Assembly (NCBI GenBank): GCA_021737785.1
Contig: JAIPDI010000053.1
Coordinates: 1 to 34,141, forward strand
Direction: 5' to 3'
From: Deltaproteobacteria bacterium
Lineage (GTDB): Bacteria > Desulfobacterota > DSM-4660 > Desulfatiglandales > Desulfatiglandaceae
Length of the DNA stretch: 34,141 nt
Shown: positions 15,887 through 24,534 of the stretch, piece after piece
Layout: every line of letters begins with the position of its first letter
How positions within the stretch are numbered: position 1 is the first letter of the stretch
Translations under genes and position numbers: made by a program
The notes under the pieces: model-generated
The model's input: only the letters and a program-made list of their open reading frames with translations
Told to the model about the DNA's origin: nothing
The model's database searches: none

Positions 15887-18796
15887 ATGGGATTGATCGA
15901 CAACGGCATTTGGGGTATGGTCTGGCTGATTTTCAGGAATTGGACGGGACGCAAAGGCCTGCGACCCAAGCAATACAGGGAGACGTATCGGATCGCACTG
16001 GATCGCAACCGCGCAACCTTTTGCGCCATGGTGAAGGTGCCCCGACCCGTCACGCGGCAGACGACGCCGACCCCACTACCTTTACTGAATCATGAGTTGG
16101 GTGATCGCATGCAGGAAGTGACACATCAGGAACTGAATGTGGTGGTGATGCCGAATCGGTCCCTGCAACTGGAATGGACAGATGCGGCGGATGTGATTGG
16201 CCAAAGCAGCCGATTGATCCAGGACGATATTTGGAAGCGTTTCACGTCCAAAGATGATTCCTGGCTTTTTATGCTGGGCTTTTCAGATCAACAGGTCCCC
16301 CTCTCTCCATCCCTCGATTACTGGCGCGGCTTTGCCGGTGCGTTTGCAGGGAAACTGATCCAGACCCCGAATCTCGAAACCCTGCGTCACAAGATATCGC
16401 TCCCGCTCTCCGCAGATGAACGACAGCTTTATCTGGACCGGATCCCGATGATGATCGGTTCGGAATACATCGATGCCGATCTTCTTGAAAACGCGTGGCA
16501 AGTGCTGCACAGGGCATTTGGCCATGCCATCCGGTCATACAAGGGATCCGTAGAAGAGTTTGTCAGGACCTACAGCCCCAATGCCCAACTCGTGGGACGG
16601 GTATTTTTCCACCTGGTCGAAAACAGGGATGACGTCTACCCGTTCGCCTTTATGGCAACCTATAGCACCAGCCTGAACCGGCAGGGAAAGTCGAGACATC
16701 TTCCCCTGAAGCACGCCCTGCAGGAGTATGGGGATGACTCTCAAAAGCTGTTGGAACTCCTTGCCACCGTTCATAAGGCCGCAGATCAAAGTCCCCTGAT
16801 GACGGAACTCCTGGAGACAGGGGAGATCTTCCATCCCATGGCCTGGACCTCCGGGGATGCCTTCTCGTTCTTAAAGGAGATCCCGATCTATGAAGCATCG
16901 GGCATCCTGTGCCGGATCCCCAACTGGTGGAAGGGGAACCGAGGCCGGGTCTCCCTGAACTTCAGCGTGGGCGATAAGCAGCCCTCTTTTGTGGGCATGG
17001 ATGCGCTGCTCAGTTTCAACCCGAGACTTTTTGTCGGGGATATGGAGATCTCCGAGGAGGAGGCCAGAAGGCTTTTGGATGAATCCGAAGGCCTGGCCTT
17101 TATCAAGAACAAGTGGGTGGCCGTGGATCAGGAGCGGCTCAAACAGACGCTGGATGCCTATGAAAAGGCAAAAGAGCTTATGGAAAGGAAAGGGATCAGC
17201 CTGAGAGACGCGCTTCAGATGCAGCTCATGCCCGAAAAGTTCCTGGATATGGATCCCGGCCGGATCGACCACAGCGTGTCGAACGGCGAATGGCTGCGGT
17301 CAGTCGTTGAAAAACTGATCAATCCTTCCCTCATCCCTTCGGTTGCGCCTGATAAAGGGTTCAAGGCAACCCTTCGCCAATATCAGCAAAAGGGGATTAA
17401 CTGGCTCTATTTCCTCCATTCACTCCGATTCGGGGCCTGCCTGGCGGATGATATGGGCCTGGGCAAGACCGTCCAGGTCCTGGGGCTCCTGAATATCCTG
17501 AAATCCGATGCCAAAAAATCCAAGCAGCCGAACCGCGCATCCCTCCTCATCATACCCGCATCCCTTATCGCCAACTGGGAGCATGAGATCAGGCGATTTT
17601 ATCCTGACCTTAATATCTATATCGCACACCCGGGGGCGGATTTGAAAAAAGGGAGTGGCCCTGAGGATAAAAAATCACTGGATGGCGTGGATCTCTGCAT
17701 TACCACTTACGCCCTCGCCCAGAGGCTTCAGTGGCTGAAAGGTTATTCGTGGAACTATATCATCCTGGATGAGGCCCAGGCCATCAAGAATCCGGGGACC
17801 AAACAGGCCAGGGCCATCAAGGGTCTTATATCCGCAAACAGGATCATCATGACAGGGACCCCCATCGAAAACCGGCTCTCGGACCTCTGGTCCCTCTTTG
17901 ACTTTCTGAACCCGGGACTGCTCGGGAGCACCAGGGAATTTAAGACGTTTTCAAAGGGTTTGACGAACAACCCGTCAGGCTATTCGAGATTGCGAAAAGT
18001 CGTCAGTCCGTATATATTGCGGCGCCTGAAAACAGACAAGTCGGTCATATCCGATCTCCCCGAAAAGGTGGAGATGAAGACCTATGCCCCGCTCAGCAAA
18101 AGGCAGGTCCTCCTGTACAAGGATATGGTTGAGAAGATAAAGGCATCCATTGGCGAGACAGATGGGATCCAGCGAAAGGGGCTGATTCTTTCTTCGCTCA
18201 TGCGATTCAAGCAGATCTGCAACCACCCGGACCAGTATCTGGGCACGGGCGAATTTGTGGAAGACGACAGCGGCAAATTCTTAAGACTCCGCGAGATCTG
18301 CGACACCATATACGAAAAACGGGAGAAGGTCCTTGTATTTACCCAGTTCAAGGAGATGACAGGCCCGCTTCACGATTTCCTGGAGACCATCTTCAAGCGA
18401 AAGGGCGTTATTCTGCACGGGAGCGTCCCTGTCAAAAATCGAAAAGCCATTATTGATGCATTCCAGAGTCCAACCTATGTCCCGTTTATGGTATTGTCCC
18501 TCAAGGCCGGCGGGGTGGGGCTCAACCTGACCGAGGCAAGCCATGTGGTCCATTTTGACCGGTGGTGGAACCCTGCCGTGGAAAACCAGGCAACGGACCG
18601 GGCCTTCCGCATCGGTCAGAAAAAAAATGTCATCGTGCATAAGTTCCTGACCCGAGGGACCGTCGAAGAAAAGATCGACAAGATGCTGGAAGAAAAGACC
18701 CGGTTGTCCCAGGAGGTCATTGCCGAGAGCGGGGATAAATGGATCACCGAGATGAACAACGATGAGTTGATGGATCTTTTCAGCTTGAGGCTATAG
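15887..18796 (+). CDS. SNF2-family helicase/translocase
   Basis: Up to 969 residues. The C-terminal half is a complete SNF2/HepA-type ATPase: LRQYQQKGINWLYFL, Walker A DDMGLGKT (521-528), DEAQ box (628-631), MTGTPIENRLSDLWSLFDFL, and in the second lobe VLSLKAGGVGLNLTEASHV and ATDRAFRIGQ (902-911). The N-terminal 450 residues are the helicase-associated region typical of bacterial SNF2 proteins that pair with SWIM proteins. Such enzymes translocate on double-stranded DNA and displace proteins. The SWIM gene follows after about 100 bases. The start is uncertain: the frame is open from 15887 (weak GGGG before ATG), but ATG 16109, 'MQEVTHQELNVVV', is an equally good start and the first 74 residues look unlike the rest. 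Confidence 0.9.
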   Translation: MGLIDNGIWGMVWLIFRNWTGRKGLRPKQYRETYRIALDRNRATFCAMVKVPRPVTRQTTPTPLPLLNHELGDRMQEVTHQELNVVVMPNRSLQLEWTDAADVIGQSSRLIQDDIWKRFTSKDDSWLFMLGFSDQQVPLSPSLDYWRGFAGAFAGKLIQTPNLETLRHKISLPLSADERQLYLDRIPMMIGSEYIDADLLENAWQVLHRAFGHAIRSYKGSVEEFVRTYSPNAQLVGRVFFHLVENRDDVYPFAFMATYSTSLNRQGKSRHLPLKHALQEYGDDSQKLLELLATVHKAADQSPLMTELLETGEIFHPMAWTSGDAFSFLKEIPIYEASGILCRIPNWWKGNRGRVSLNFSVGDKQPSFVGMDALLSFNPRLFVGDMEISEEEARRLLDESEGLAFIKNKWVAVDQERLKQTLDAYEKAKELMERKGISLRDALQMQLMPEKFLDMDPGRIDHSVSNGEWLRSVVEKLINPSLIPSVAPDKGFKATLRQYQQKGINWLYFLHSLRFGACLADDMGLGKTVQVLGLLNILKSDAKKSKQPNRASLLIIPASLIANWEHEIRRFYPDLNIYIAHPGADLKKGSGPEDKKSLDGVDLCITTYALAQRLQWLKGYSWNYIILDEAQAIKNPGTKQARAIKGLISANRIIMTGTPIENRLSDLWSLFDFLNPGLLGSTREFKTFSKGLTNNPSGYSRLRKVVSPYILRRLKTDKSVISDLPEKVEMKTYAPLSKRQVLLYKDMVEKIKASIGETDGIQRKGLILSSLMRFKQICNHPDQYLGTGEFVEDDSGKFLRLREICDTIYEKREKVLVFTQFKEMTGPLHDFLETIFKRKGVILHGSVPVKNRKAIIDAFQSPTYVPFMVLSLKAGGVGLNLTEASHVVHFDRWWNPAVENQATDRAFRIGQKKNVIVHKFLTRGTVEEKIDKMLEEKTRLSQEVIAESGDKWITEMNNDELMDLFSLRL

Positions 18797-18904
18797 ATAG
18801 AAAGGGATTTGGCAAAATAATTCGGGACAAAATAATTTATGGGAGCAATTTATAGACCCTGTGGAATATCTTGGGTTGCGGCGATGCCGCGTTAGGAGGT
18901 GAAC

Positions 18905-20014
18905 ATGCGGTACAGGGGGGAGTACTGGGGGTATCCGCCTTATGTCAGCGTAGCGGAAAAACGTGCCAAGGCGGCCAGGAAGCTCCAAGAACTCAGAAAG
19001 AAAAAAACGAATATCTGTCCGATCTGCATTGAAGGCACAACCATTGCCCGAACATGGTGGGGCAAGTCATGGAACCAAAACCTGGAGTCGTATGCAGACT
19101 ACAGCAACCGCATCGGACGAGGCAGGAGTTATGTCCGGCATGGGGCGGTGCTCGATCTAAAGATCGGTCCCGGCAAGGTTGACGCCCTGGTTCAGGGGAC
19201 GCGATCAAGGCCCTATTCTGTCTGCATCCAGATCAAGCCGATCGAAAAGAAGATTTGGAACCATATTAAAGCGGCCTCAGAAGGAAGACTCGGTTCCCTG
19301 CAAGAACTCCTGGCCGGCAAATTCCCCAAAGAACTGGGCGAGCTGTTCATGGTCCAGGGAAAAGGGCTTTTCCCATCGCCCAAAGAGATCGGGTTCAGTT
19401 GCAGCTGCCCGGACTGGGCCTATATGTGCAAACACGTGGCAGCCTCGCTCTACGGCATCGGGGCCAGGTTGGATGATGAACCAGATCTGTTCTTTAAGCT
19501 CAGAAATGTGGAAATGAAGGACCTGGTCGCTGAAGCGATCAAGGACAAAACGCGCAAACTCCTTCAAAAGGCCAAGAAAACGACCGGCCGGGTCATTGCC
19601 GAAGCAGATGTGGCGGATGTGTTCGGCATCGATATGGAGGATCCGGCAGTGCCATACAAGAAGTCGAAAGCATCCCCCAAAAAGGCATCCAAAAGCAAAT
19701 TGTCTTTGAAACGCGCATCTAAAGAGAACGAGGCCAAATCCCCTGGCAGGGGAGCAAACACGAAACACCCTCGCAAGAAGGCCGCTTTAAAGAAAAAGCT
19801 CAAAACGCCCTTTGAAACGGTCTTGGGGATCGTGAAACGGAGCAGAAAAGGCGTTACGGTCGCTGATATCCGAGGAAAGACGGGGTTCGATGATCAGCAA
19901 ATACGAAATTGCATCTATAGAGCAAAACAAAAGGGCTTGGTTGTCAATAGATCCAGAGGCGTTTATATGTCGTCTGCTCAGGCCAATCGCCCTGCACGGA
20001 AGGCGTCGATGTAG
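18905..20014 (+). CDS. SWIM zinc-finger protein, partner of the SNF2 helicase
   Basis: A 369-residue protein. The start at ATG 18905 is fixed by AGGAGG five bases upstream. The SWIM motif C-x-C-x6-C-x-H is at Cys166, Cys168, Cys175 and His177 (FSCSCPDWAYMCKHVAASLY). It is preceded by the usual N-terminal segment with ARTWWGKSWNQNLESYADY (48-66), found in SWIM proteins encoded beside SNF2 ATPases. A Lys/Ser-rich linker (about 250-295) leads to a C-terminal winged-helix-like domain (TPFETVLGIVKRSRKGVTVA onward). SWIM domains bind DNA or proteins, and the protein probably targets the helicase to DNA. The 3' end overlaps the convergent methyltransferase gene by 37 bases (19978-20014). Confidence 0.88.
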   Translation: MRYRGEYWGYPPYVSVAEKRAKAARKLQELRKKKTNICPICIEGTTIARTWWGKSWNQNLESYADYSNRIGRGRSYVRHGAVLDLKIGPGKVDALVQGTRSRPYSVCIQIKPIEKKIWNHIKAASEGRLGSLQELLAGKFPKELGELFMVQGKGLFPSPKEIGFSCSCPDWAYMCKHVAASLYGIGARLDDEPDLFFKLRNVEMKDLVAEAIKDKTRKLLQKAKKTTGRVIAEADVADVFGIDMEDPAVPYKKSKASPKKASKSKLSLKRASKENEAKSPGRGANTKHPRKKAALKKKLKTPFETVLGIVKRSRKGVTVADIRGKTGFDDQQIRNCIYRAKQKGLVVNRSRGVYMSSAQANRPARKASM

Positions 20015-20772
20015 TCCATGCAGTAGTCGTCTTTTCCGGCGACGGCCAGGCCGGCCTTGAGGGCCGCGTAGAGGAGGGGATCGGTAGGGTCCATAATTAC
20101 GGCGTCCAGCCCCCGTGAAATGGCGGCTGCAAGGAAGGTCCGGTTGATGAGTTTCCTCTCGGGAAGACCGTATGAAACATTTGTGAGACCGCAGATGGTA
20201 TGGACCCCTGGAAACTCCCCCATGATCCGGTCGATGGCCGCCATGGCCGCCATGGCCGACCCGGAATGGGTGGCCAGCGGATAGACCAGGGGATCAATGT
20301 AGAGGTCACTCAAGGGAATGCCCGCCCTGGTGACCCTCTCAACCAGTTGACCGGCCAGGCGCAACTTGTCGTCCACCGATTCAGCCATTTTATCCTCTGA
20401 CTGACACAGCCCGATGACCCTGGCCCCGTGCGCGGTCACCAACGGCAGGATATGGTTCAGCCGTGCCGGCTCCAGGGTGATGGAATTGATCATGGGGGGC
20501 CGCTCCAGGAGGGGGAGGACGCCCTGGATGACCGCGGGATCGGGGCTGTCGATGGCGAGAGGGAGGTCCGTGGCCTTCTGGACCACCTCCACCACCCACC
20601 TGAGACACTCCGCTTCTTCACCCGCAAATGCCCCTGCATTCACATCGATGTAATCGGCCCCGGCCTCATCCTGGGCCTTGGCCTCACCCCGAATAAAGGC
20701 CGCGTCACGGCTCTCAATGGCCCGGGCCACCGATTTCCGGGATGAATTGATTCTCTCGGCAATAATCAGCAT
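19978..20772 (-). CDS. methyltetrahydrofolate:corrinoid-type methyltransferase
   Basis: A 264-residue TIM-barrel protein of the pterin-binding (DHPS/AcsE/MtgA-like) methyltransferase family. Diagnostic segments are AERINSSRK (5-13), DEAGADYIDVNAG (35-47), LAIDSPDP, MINSITLE, and 'GLTNVSYGLPERKLINRTFL' near 215. Such enzymes move a methyl group between a corrinoid protein and tetrahydrofolate, feeding demethylated C1 units into the Wood-Ljungdahl pathway. The corrinoid protein gene lies 5 bases upstream and a MtaA-like gene before that, so the three form one operon. The start is supported by AGGATAGGG just before the ATG. The direction of transfer (to or from tetrahydrofolate) cannot be told from sequence. 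Confidence 0.88.
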   Translation of the reverse strand: MLIIAERINSSRKSVARAIESRDAAFIRGEAKAQDEAGADYIDVNAGAFAGEEAECLRWVVEVVQKATDLPLAIDSPDPAVIQGVLPLLERPPMINSITLEPARLNHILPLVTAHGARVIGLCQSEDKMAESVDDKLRLAGQLVERVTRAGIPLSDLYIDPLVYPLATHSGSAMAAMAAIDRIMGEFPGVHTICGLTNVSYGLPERKLINRTFLAAAISRGLDAVIMDPTDPLLYAALKAGLAVAGKDDYCMDYIDAFRAGRLA

Positions 20773-20777
20773 CTTCC

Positions 20778-21428
20778 CTATCCTTCTCCTGCGAGAACCA
20801 GACGCCGCGCCAGCCCCACGGCCTCGGCCGCATCGGCGCCATACCCGTCTGCTCCGATCTCCTTTGCAAAAGAGGCACTCACCGGAGCGCCGCCCACCAT
20901 TACCTTCACCTTTCCTTTGAGCCCCTTTTCCTGCAACGCCTGGATAGAACGTCTCATTTCAGGCATGGTGGTGGTGAGGAGGGCGGACAGTCCAATCAGG
21001 TCCGGTTTAACGGCCTCGATCTGCTCCATAAGTTTTTCCACGGTCAAATCCACCCCCAGGTCAATGACCTGGAATCCCGCGCCCTCGAGCATCATGATAA
21101 CGATGTTTTTTCCGATGTCGTGGATATCACCCTTGACCGTGGCCATCATGACGGTGCCTCTGGACCGGGTATCCCCGCTCTTCAGGAGGAGGGGCTTCAC
21201 CACATCCAGGCCCATTTTCATGGTCAGTGCCGACACAAGCATCTCGGGCACAAAGATCTCGCTGTCTGAAAACTGCTGACCCACCACATCCATGGCGGCA
21301 ATGAGCCCGTTGTCGATGATCGTGTTGGGATCGATGCCTTCATTAACGGCAGTCTCCACCAATCCTTGGATTTCGGCTCTCTTCCGGGTTATCACCGCGT
21401 TCTTAATCTGCTGCAGTGTATCGCTCAT
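20778..21428 (-). CDS. corrinoid protein (B12-binding, MtbC/MtgC type)
   Basis: A 216-residue two-domain protein. An N-terminal helical cap domain (1-90, with 'FSDSEIFVPEMLVSALTMK') is followed by a Rossmann-like cobalamin domain. The lower-ligand motif D-x-H-x-x-G is intact (Asp101, His103, Gly106, in KGDIHDIGKNIV), with VIDLGVDL, IGLSALLTTTM and VMVGGAPVS downstream. It carries the methyl group as methylcobalamin between a substrate methyltransferase and the downstream methyltetrahydrofolate methyltransferase. GGAAGGA precedes the ATG. The methyltransferase gene follows after 5 bases. No activating protein (RamA/RACo, with C-terminal 4Fe-4S sites) is visible in the window, though such methyl-transfer systems normally need one. 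Confidence 0.92.
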   Translation of the reverse strand: MSDTLQQIKNAVITRKRAEIQGLVETAVNEGIDPNTIIDNGLIAAMDVVGQQFSDSEIFVPEMLVSALTMKMGLDVVKPLLLKSGDTRSRGTVMMATVKGDIHDIGKNIVIMMLEGAGFQVIDLGVDLTVEKLMEQIEAVKPDLIGLSALLTTTMPEMRRSIQALQEKGLKGKVKVMVGGAPVSASFAKEIGADGYGADAAEAVGLARRLVLAGEG

Positions 21429-21559
21429 CGATTGTATCCTTCCGCTAATATGCCCGCATAAAATCCGGTCCTGGTTGCTCGTGACTCGTCACCGGTTACT
21501 CGATGATGGATGATTGATCTCCTGACCCCTGACATCCGATTCCTGATCTCTGTTTTCTT

Positions 21560-21621
21560 GCTTTCAGCTTTGAGCTTTCAGCTTTGAGCTTTCAGCTTTG
21601 AGCTTTTAGCTTTGAGCTTTT
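21560..21621. repeat. 14-bp tandem repeat, about 4.4 copies
   Basis: The unit GCTTTCAGCTTTGA occurs at 21560, 21574 and 21588 without change and at 21602 with one change (C to T), followed by a partial copy. It ends directly at the stop codon of the MtaA-like gene, within the 194-base gap between that gene and the corrinoid protein gene of the same operon. Slippage-type expansion is likely. Confidence 0.85.
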
Positions 21622-21622
21622 C

Positions 21623-22633
21623 CTAATACCCTTCATGTACCGCAGCCACAATGGCCTTAAGGTTTTCCATCGGCGTGGACAGGGGAATCGCACACTCCGG
21701 CCCGATGATATCGACACCTGCTTCAATGGCGTAGCGCGCCTGTTTGTACACATCCTCGGGCGTTCCCTGATAGAGGGTTTCCGCATTATTGACATTCCCC
21801 ACCAGACACATCCGGGAGCCGATCTTTTCCACCGCTGTTTTCGCGTCCACCTGCCATTCAAAGTGATACCCGTCAAAACCGGCATCTGCAAACATCTCCA
21901 GCCGGTCCGTGCAGTTCCCGCATACGTGAAGGATCAAAGGCCCCTCGATGGCGGCGGTCAGTTCCTTGTGGATGGGGAGGAGGTACTCCTCATAATGGTA
22001 GGCCCCCACCAGATTGCCGGTGGCATGGTCGGCAAGGACCACGATATCGGCCCCGGCCTGGAACTGGGCCCTGGCAGAGGCGATGGTCGCCGGCATCAAC
22101 TGGCGCAGCATCTTTCTGACCTTTTCCTTTTCCTCCATACCGATCTGGAGGAGAAAATTCTGGGTCCCGGCCACATGATAGGAGAGGGTCCATGGGCCCA
22201 TGACCTTGCCGATAATGGCGGCCTTTCCCCCCACATGACGACGAAGGATGGAAAGGGCGTCCAGGACTACCCGGATCGAGGGCTTTTCCAGAAAATCCTC
22301 GGGCACCACCACATCGGAGAAATCTGCGTGAGGAAAAAACTTGGTATCCGGCATCCGATCCCTATCGCCCCAGTCAATCTCGCAGCCCAGGGCGGCCGCC
22401 TCCTGATCCACGCTGTATTCCGGCATGACCGTGTCGAATCCCAGGATCTCATGCCCTGCCAGGGCCAGTTCCGCCATGGCCCGGGGATTCAGATGGGCCT
22501 CTGGAAAGGATATCCCGCACGCATCCATGAGCCCGTGGCACACGATGGATGTGGGGTTCCCTGCCGGGGGCCGGTCCCCCTTCATCCCCTTGTACAGGGC
22601 CGACATGATCAGATTGTATGGTGTTGATTTCAT
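21623..22633 (-). CDS. MtaA/UroD-like corrinoid methyltransferase
   Basis: A 336-residue protein of the uroporphyrinogen decarboxylase superfamily, methyltransferase branch (MtaA/MtbA/CmuA type). The zinc site of this branch is present: His236 and Cys238 in LHVCGNC and Cys314 in GPECAIPL. True HemE decarboxylases lack this site. It would transfer a methyl group between methylcobalamin on a corrinoid protein and a thiol or other acceptor. ATG 22633 is chosen over an upstream in-frame GTG (22663), because it sits after GGGGAG and a GGGAGGAGG stretch and the family begins near MKSTPYN. It is the first gene of a leftward operon with the corrinoid protein and the pterin-dependent methyltransferase. 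The substrate is unknown. Confidence 0.87.
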   Translation of the reverse strand: MKSTPYNLIMSALYKGMKGDRPPAGNPTSIVCHGLMDACGISFPEAHLNPRAMAELALAGHEILGFDTVMPEYSVDQEAAALGCEIDWGDRDRMPDTKFFPHADFSDVVVPEDFLEKPSIRVVLDALSILRRHVGGKAAIIGKVMGPWTLSYHVAGTQNFLLQIGMEEKEKVRKMLRQLMPATIASARAQFQAGADIVVLADHATGNLVGAYHYEEYLLPIHKELTAAIEGPLILHVCGNCTDRLEMFADAGFDGYHFEWQVDAKTAVEKIGSRMCLVGNVNNAETLYQGTPEDVYKQARYAIEAGVDIIGPECAIPLSTPMENLKAIVAAVHEGY

Positions 22634-22925
22634 GCTCCCCGATCGCCTCCTCCCTTTTCGCACATAAACGACCGCTACTCCCCTCCATCCACGTCGATAC
22701 CATTTTCCTTATAGGGAAGTGAATTCATCCGTGTCAAGGGCAAATCCGTTTCATCCTCGCCCCTCTGCCTGCGACACCCGGGTTGATCTTCGCGAAACCT
22801 TGCGGGAATACGGTCTTAAAGGGCCATTTTGGGCAAACGCCATATTGCATTGGTGAAGCGCGTGTGATAACGTCCCCACGACTCGGACCTCAGACCTTGA
22901 CAAACATCCTTCAGGAGGAAACGCA
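22634..22925. promoter_or_regulatory. divergent promoter region
   Basis: A 292-base gap between the leftward methyl-transfer operon and the rightward Tm-1-like gene must contain both promoters. No convincing -35/-10 pair or operator palindrome was recognised. Confidence 0.35.
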
Positions 22926-24191
22926 GTGAACCAGACCCCAGCCGTCGCCGTTGTGGGAACCTTCGACTCCAAGGGAGAAGAGCACCGGTTTTTGAAAAGG
23001 CGCATCGAAAAAAGAGAGGTCCCCGCCATCACCATCCATGTGGGCACCAGACGTCCTTCCCCTTTCCCTGTAGACTATGATCTGTACCAGCAGGTCATCC
23101 AGAAAGGCGGGGCAGGGATGACAGACCGGGACCGGGCCATAGACGCGGTCATTACAGAGGCCAGGAGGCTCATCAGCGACCTCTATCAAAAGGGTGATAT
23201 ATGCGGCATGATCTCAGCAGGGGGCGGCACCGGAACCCATATCAGCGCCAGCATTATGCAGGTACTTCCATTGGGAGTCCCCAAGGTCATGGTCTCCACG
23301 GTGGCGTCCAGGGACATGAAACCGGTGGTGGGAACCAAGGATATCACCATGATGCACAGCGTGGCGGATCTCCTCGGAATTAACAGCATTACAGGCAAAA
23401 TCCTCGACCGGGCCGCTGGGGCGATTTCGGGGATGGTTTTGAAGCAATGGAAACAGACGGAAGATAAAAAGCGGGTGGCCCTCACCATGTTTGGATTTAT
23501 CACCAAGGCGGCCGAGGCCGTCAAGGCCTCCCTGGAGGGGATGGGCTACGAAGTCGTCGCCTTCCATGCCAACGGCACCGGCGGGATGGCCATGGAAGAG
23601 CTGGCAGCCGAAGGATATTTTCACGGCATCCTGGATCTGGCAACCCACGAACTGGCCGATGAATTGATGCACGGTTATTGCAGTGGGATCGGGCCCGCAA
23701 GGCTGGAACCGGTCGCCGGTCGTCATATTCCCCGCCTGGTGGTCCCGGGGGGCCTCGATTGTGCGGTGCTCGAATTCACCCGTAATACGATCCCTGAAAA
23801 GCTCAGAGATCGAAGCATATTTTTCTACGATTTCAGGTCCGCGGTCCGGTTGAGTCTTGACGAAACCCGGTTTATCGCCAGGCAACTGGCCGAAAAGCTG
23901 AATCAGGACATCTCAGGCATTGAGGTGCTGGTCCCCACGAGAGGATGGTCCGAGGCGGATGGACAGGGAAACCCACTCCATGATCCGGCAGCCCAGGATG
24001 CCTTCATGAAAACATTACGACAGGTTATAAACCCCCGGGTGCCCATCAAGGAAGTGGACCTCCATATCAATGACCCCTCCTTTGCAGCCATCGCCTCAGG
24101 GACCATGGATCAAATGATCCGTGAGATCGACCAGGGTCCCGGTCGCCCTATTCCCGGCTCCGGATTTGAAACACATATGTCCCAAAGGTAA
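22926..24191 (+). CDS. Tm-1-like ATP-binding protein (UPF0261)
   Basis: A 421-residue protein of the UPF0261/Tm-1 family, matching the usual length of about 400. The N-terminal nucleotide-binding lobe shows VVGTFDSKGEEHRFLK (9-24), 'ISAGGGTGTHISASIMQ' and 'GVPKVMVSTVASRDMKPVVG'. The C-terminal lobe shows 'VVPGGLDCAVLEF' and 'VLVPTRGWSEADGQGNP', all family hallmarks. Plant Tm-1 binds viral replication proteins, but the bacterial role is unknown. The start is GTG at 22926, 7 bases after AGGAGG. It is divergent from a corrinoid methyl-transfer operon, so co-regulation and a role in the same C1 or carboxylate pathway are possible, but this is inference only. Confidence 0.88.
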   Translation: MNQTPAVAVVGTFDSKGEEHRFLKRRIEKREVPAITIHVGTRRPSPFPVDYDLYQQVIQKGGAGMTDRDRAIDAVITEARRLISDLYQKGDICGMISAGGGTGTHISASIMQVLPLGVPKVMVSTVASRDMKPVVGTKDITMMHSVADLLGINSITGKILDRAAGAISGMVLKQWKQTEDKKRVALTMFGFITKAAEAVKASLEGMGYEVVAFHANGTGGMAMEELAAEGYFHGILDLATHELADELMHGYCSGIGPARLEPVAGRHIPRLVVPGGLDCAVLEFTRNTIPEKLRDRSIFFYDFRSAVRLSLDETRFIARQLAEKLNQDISGIEVLVPTRGWSEADGQGNPLHDPAAQDAFMKTLRQVINPRVPIKEVDLHINDPSFAAIASGTMDQMIREIDQGPGRPIPGSGFETHMSQR

Positions 24192-24534
24192 TTCTCAACG
24201 ACACCAAATAAGCCCCAATGACACCCACCCCCCAGCCTCCTTTTTGGTAAGGTAATCCCAGGCGGTTCCTCACTCCCTTGACTCCCAACGCCCGCTTCCT
24301 TATATTGGTAAAGAATGAAACGTGACGGAAAGATGGCATAACCGGCGGCGTATCGGCTGGACAGGAGGGACCGAACCCCGACAGCATCGGCAGTATAGAG
24401 GGGATCGGATCAACGTGAATGCAGGGTAAGCGCCCTTTCCTGCGGAAAAGAATATCAGAGAACGGGATTTTAATGGGGAATGATCGTCGACACATTTATT
24501 TAATGGCGTTGAACGCCGAGAAGGAGGGAATGAA
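24192..24534. other. non-coding gap before the SYLF gene
   Basis: About 340 bases without a credible gene. The only visible structure is a short palindrome GGCGTT-G-AACGCC (24505-24517) immediately before the ribosome-binding site of the SYLF gene. This could modulate its translation. No clear terminator for the Tm-1-like gene was found. Confidence 0.4.

Noticed and set aside
21635-22627. 330-codon rightward open frame opposite the MtaA-like gene
   Set aside because: Antisense shadow; the zinc-site motifs and the operon context belong to the leftward frame.
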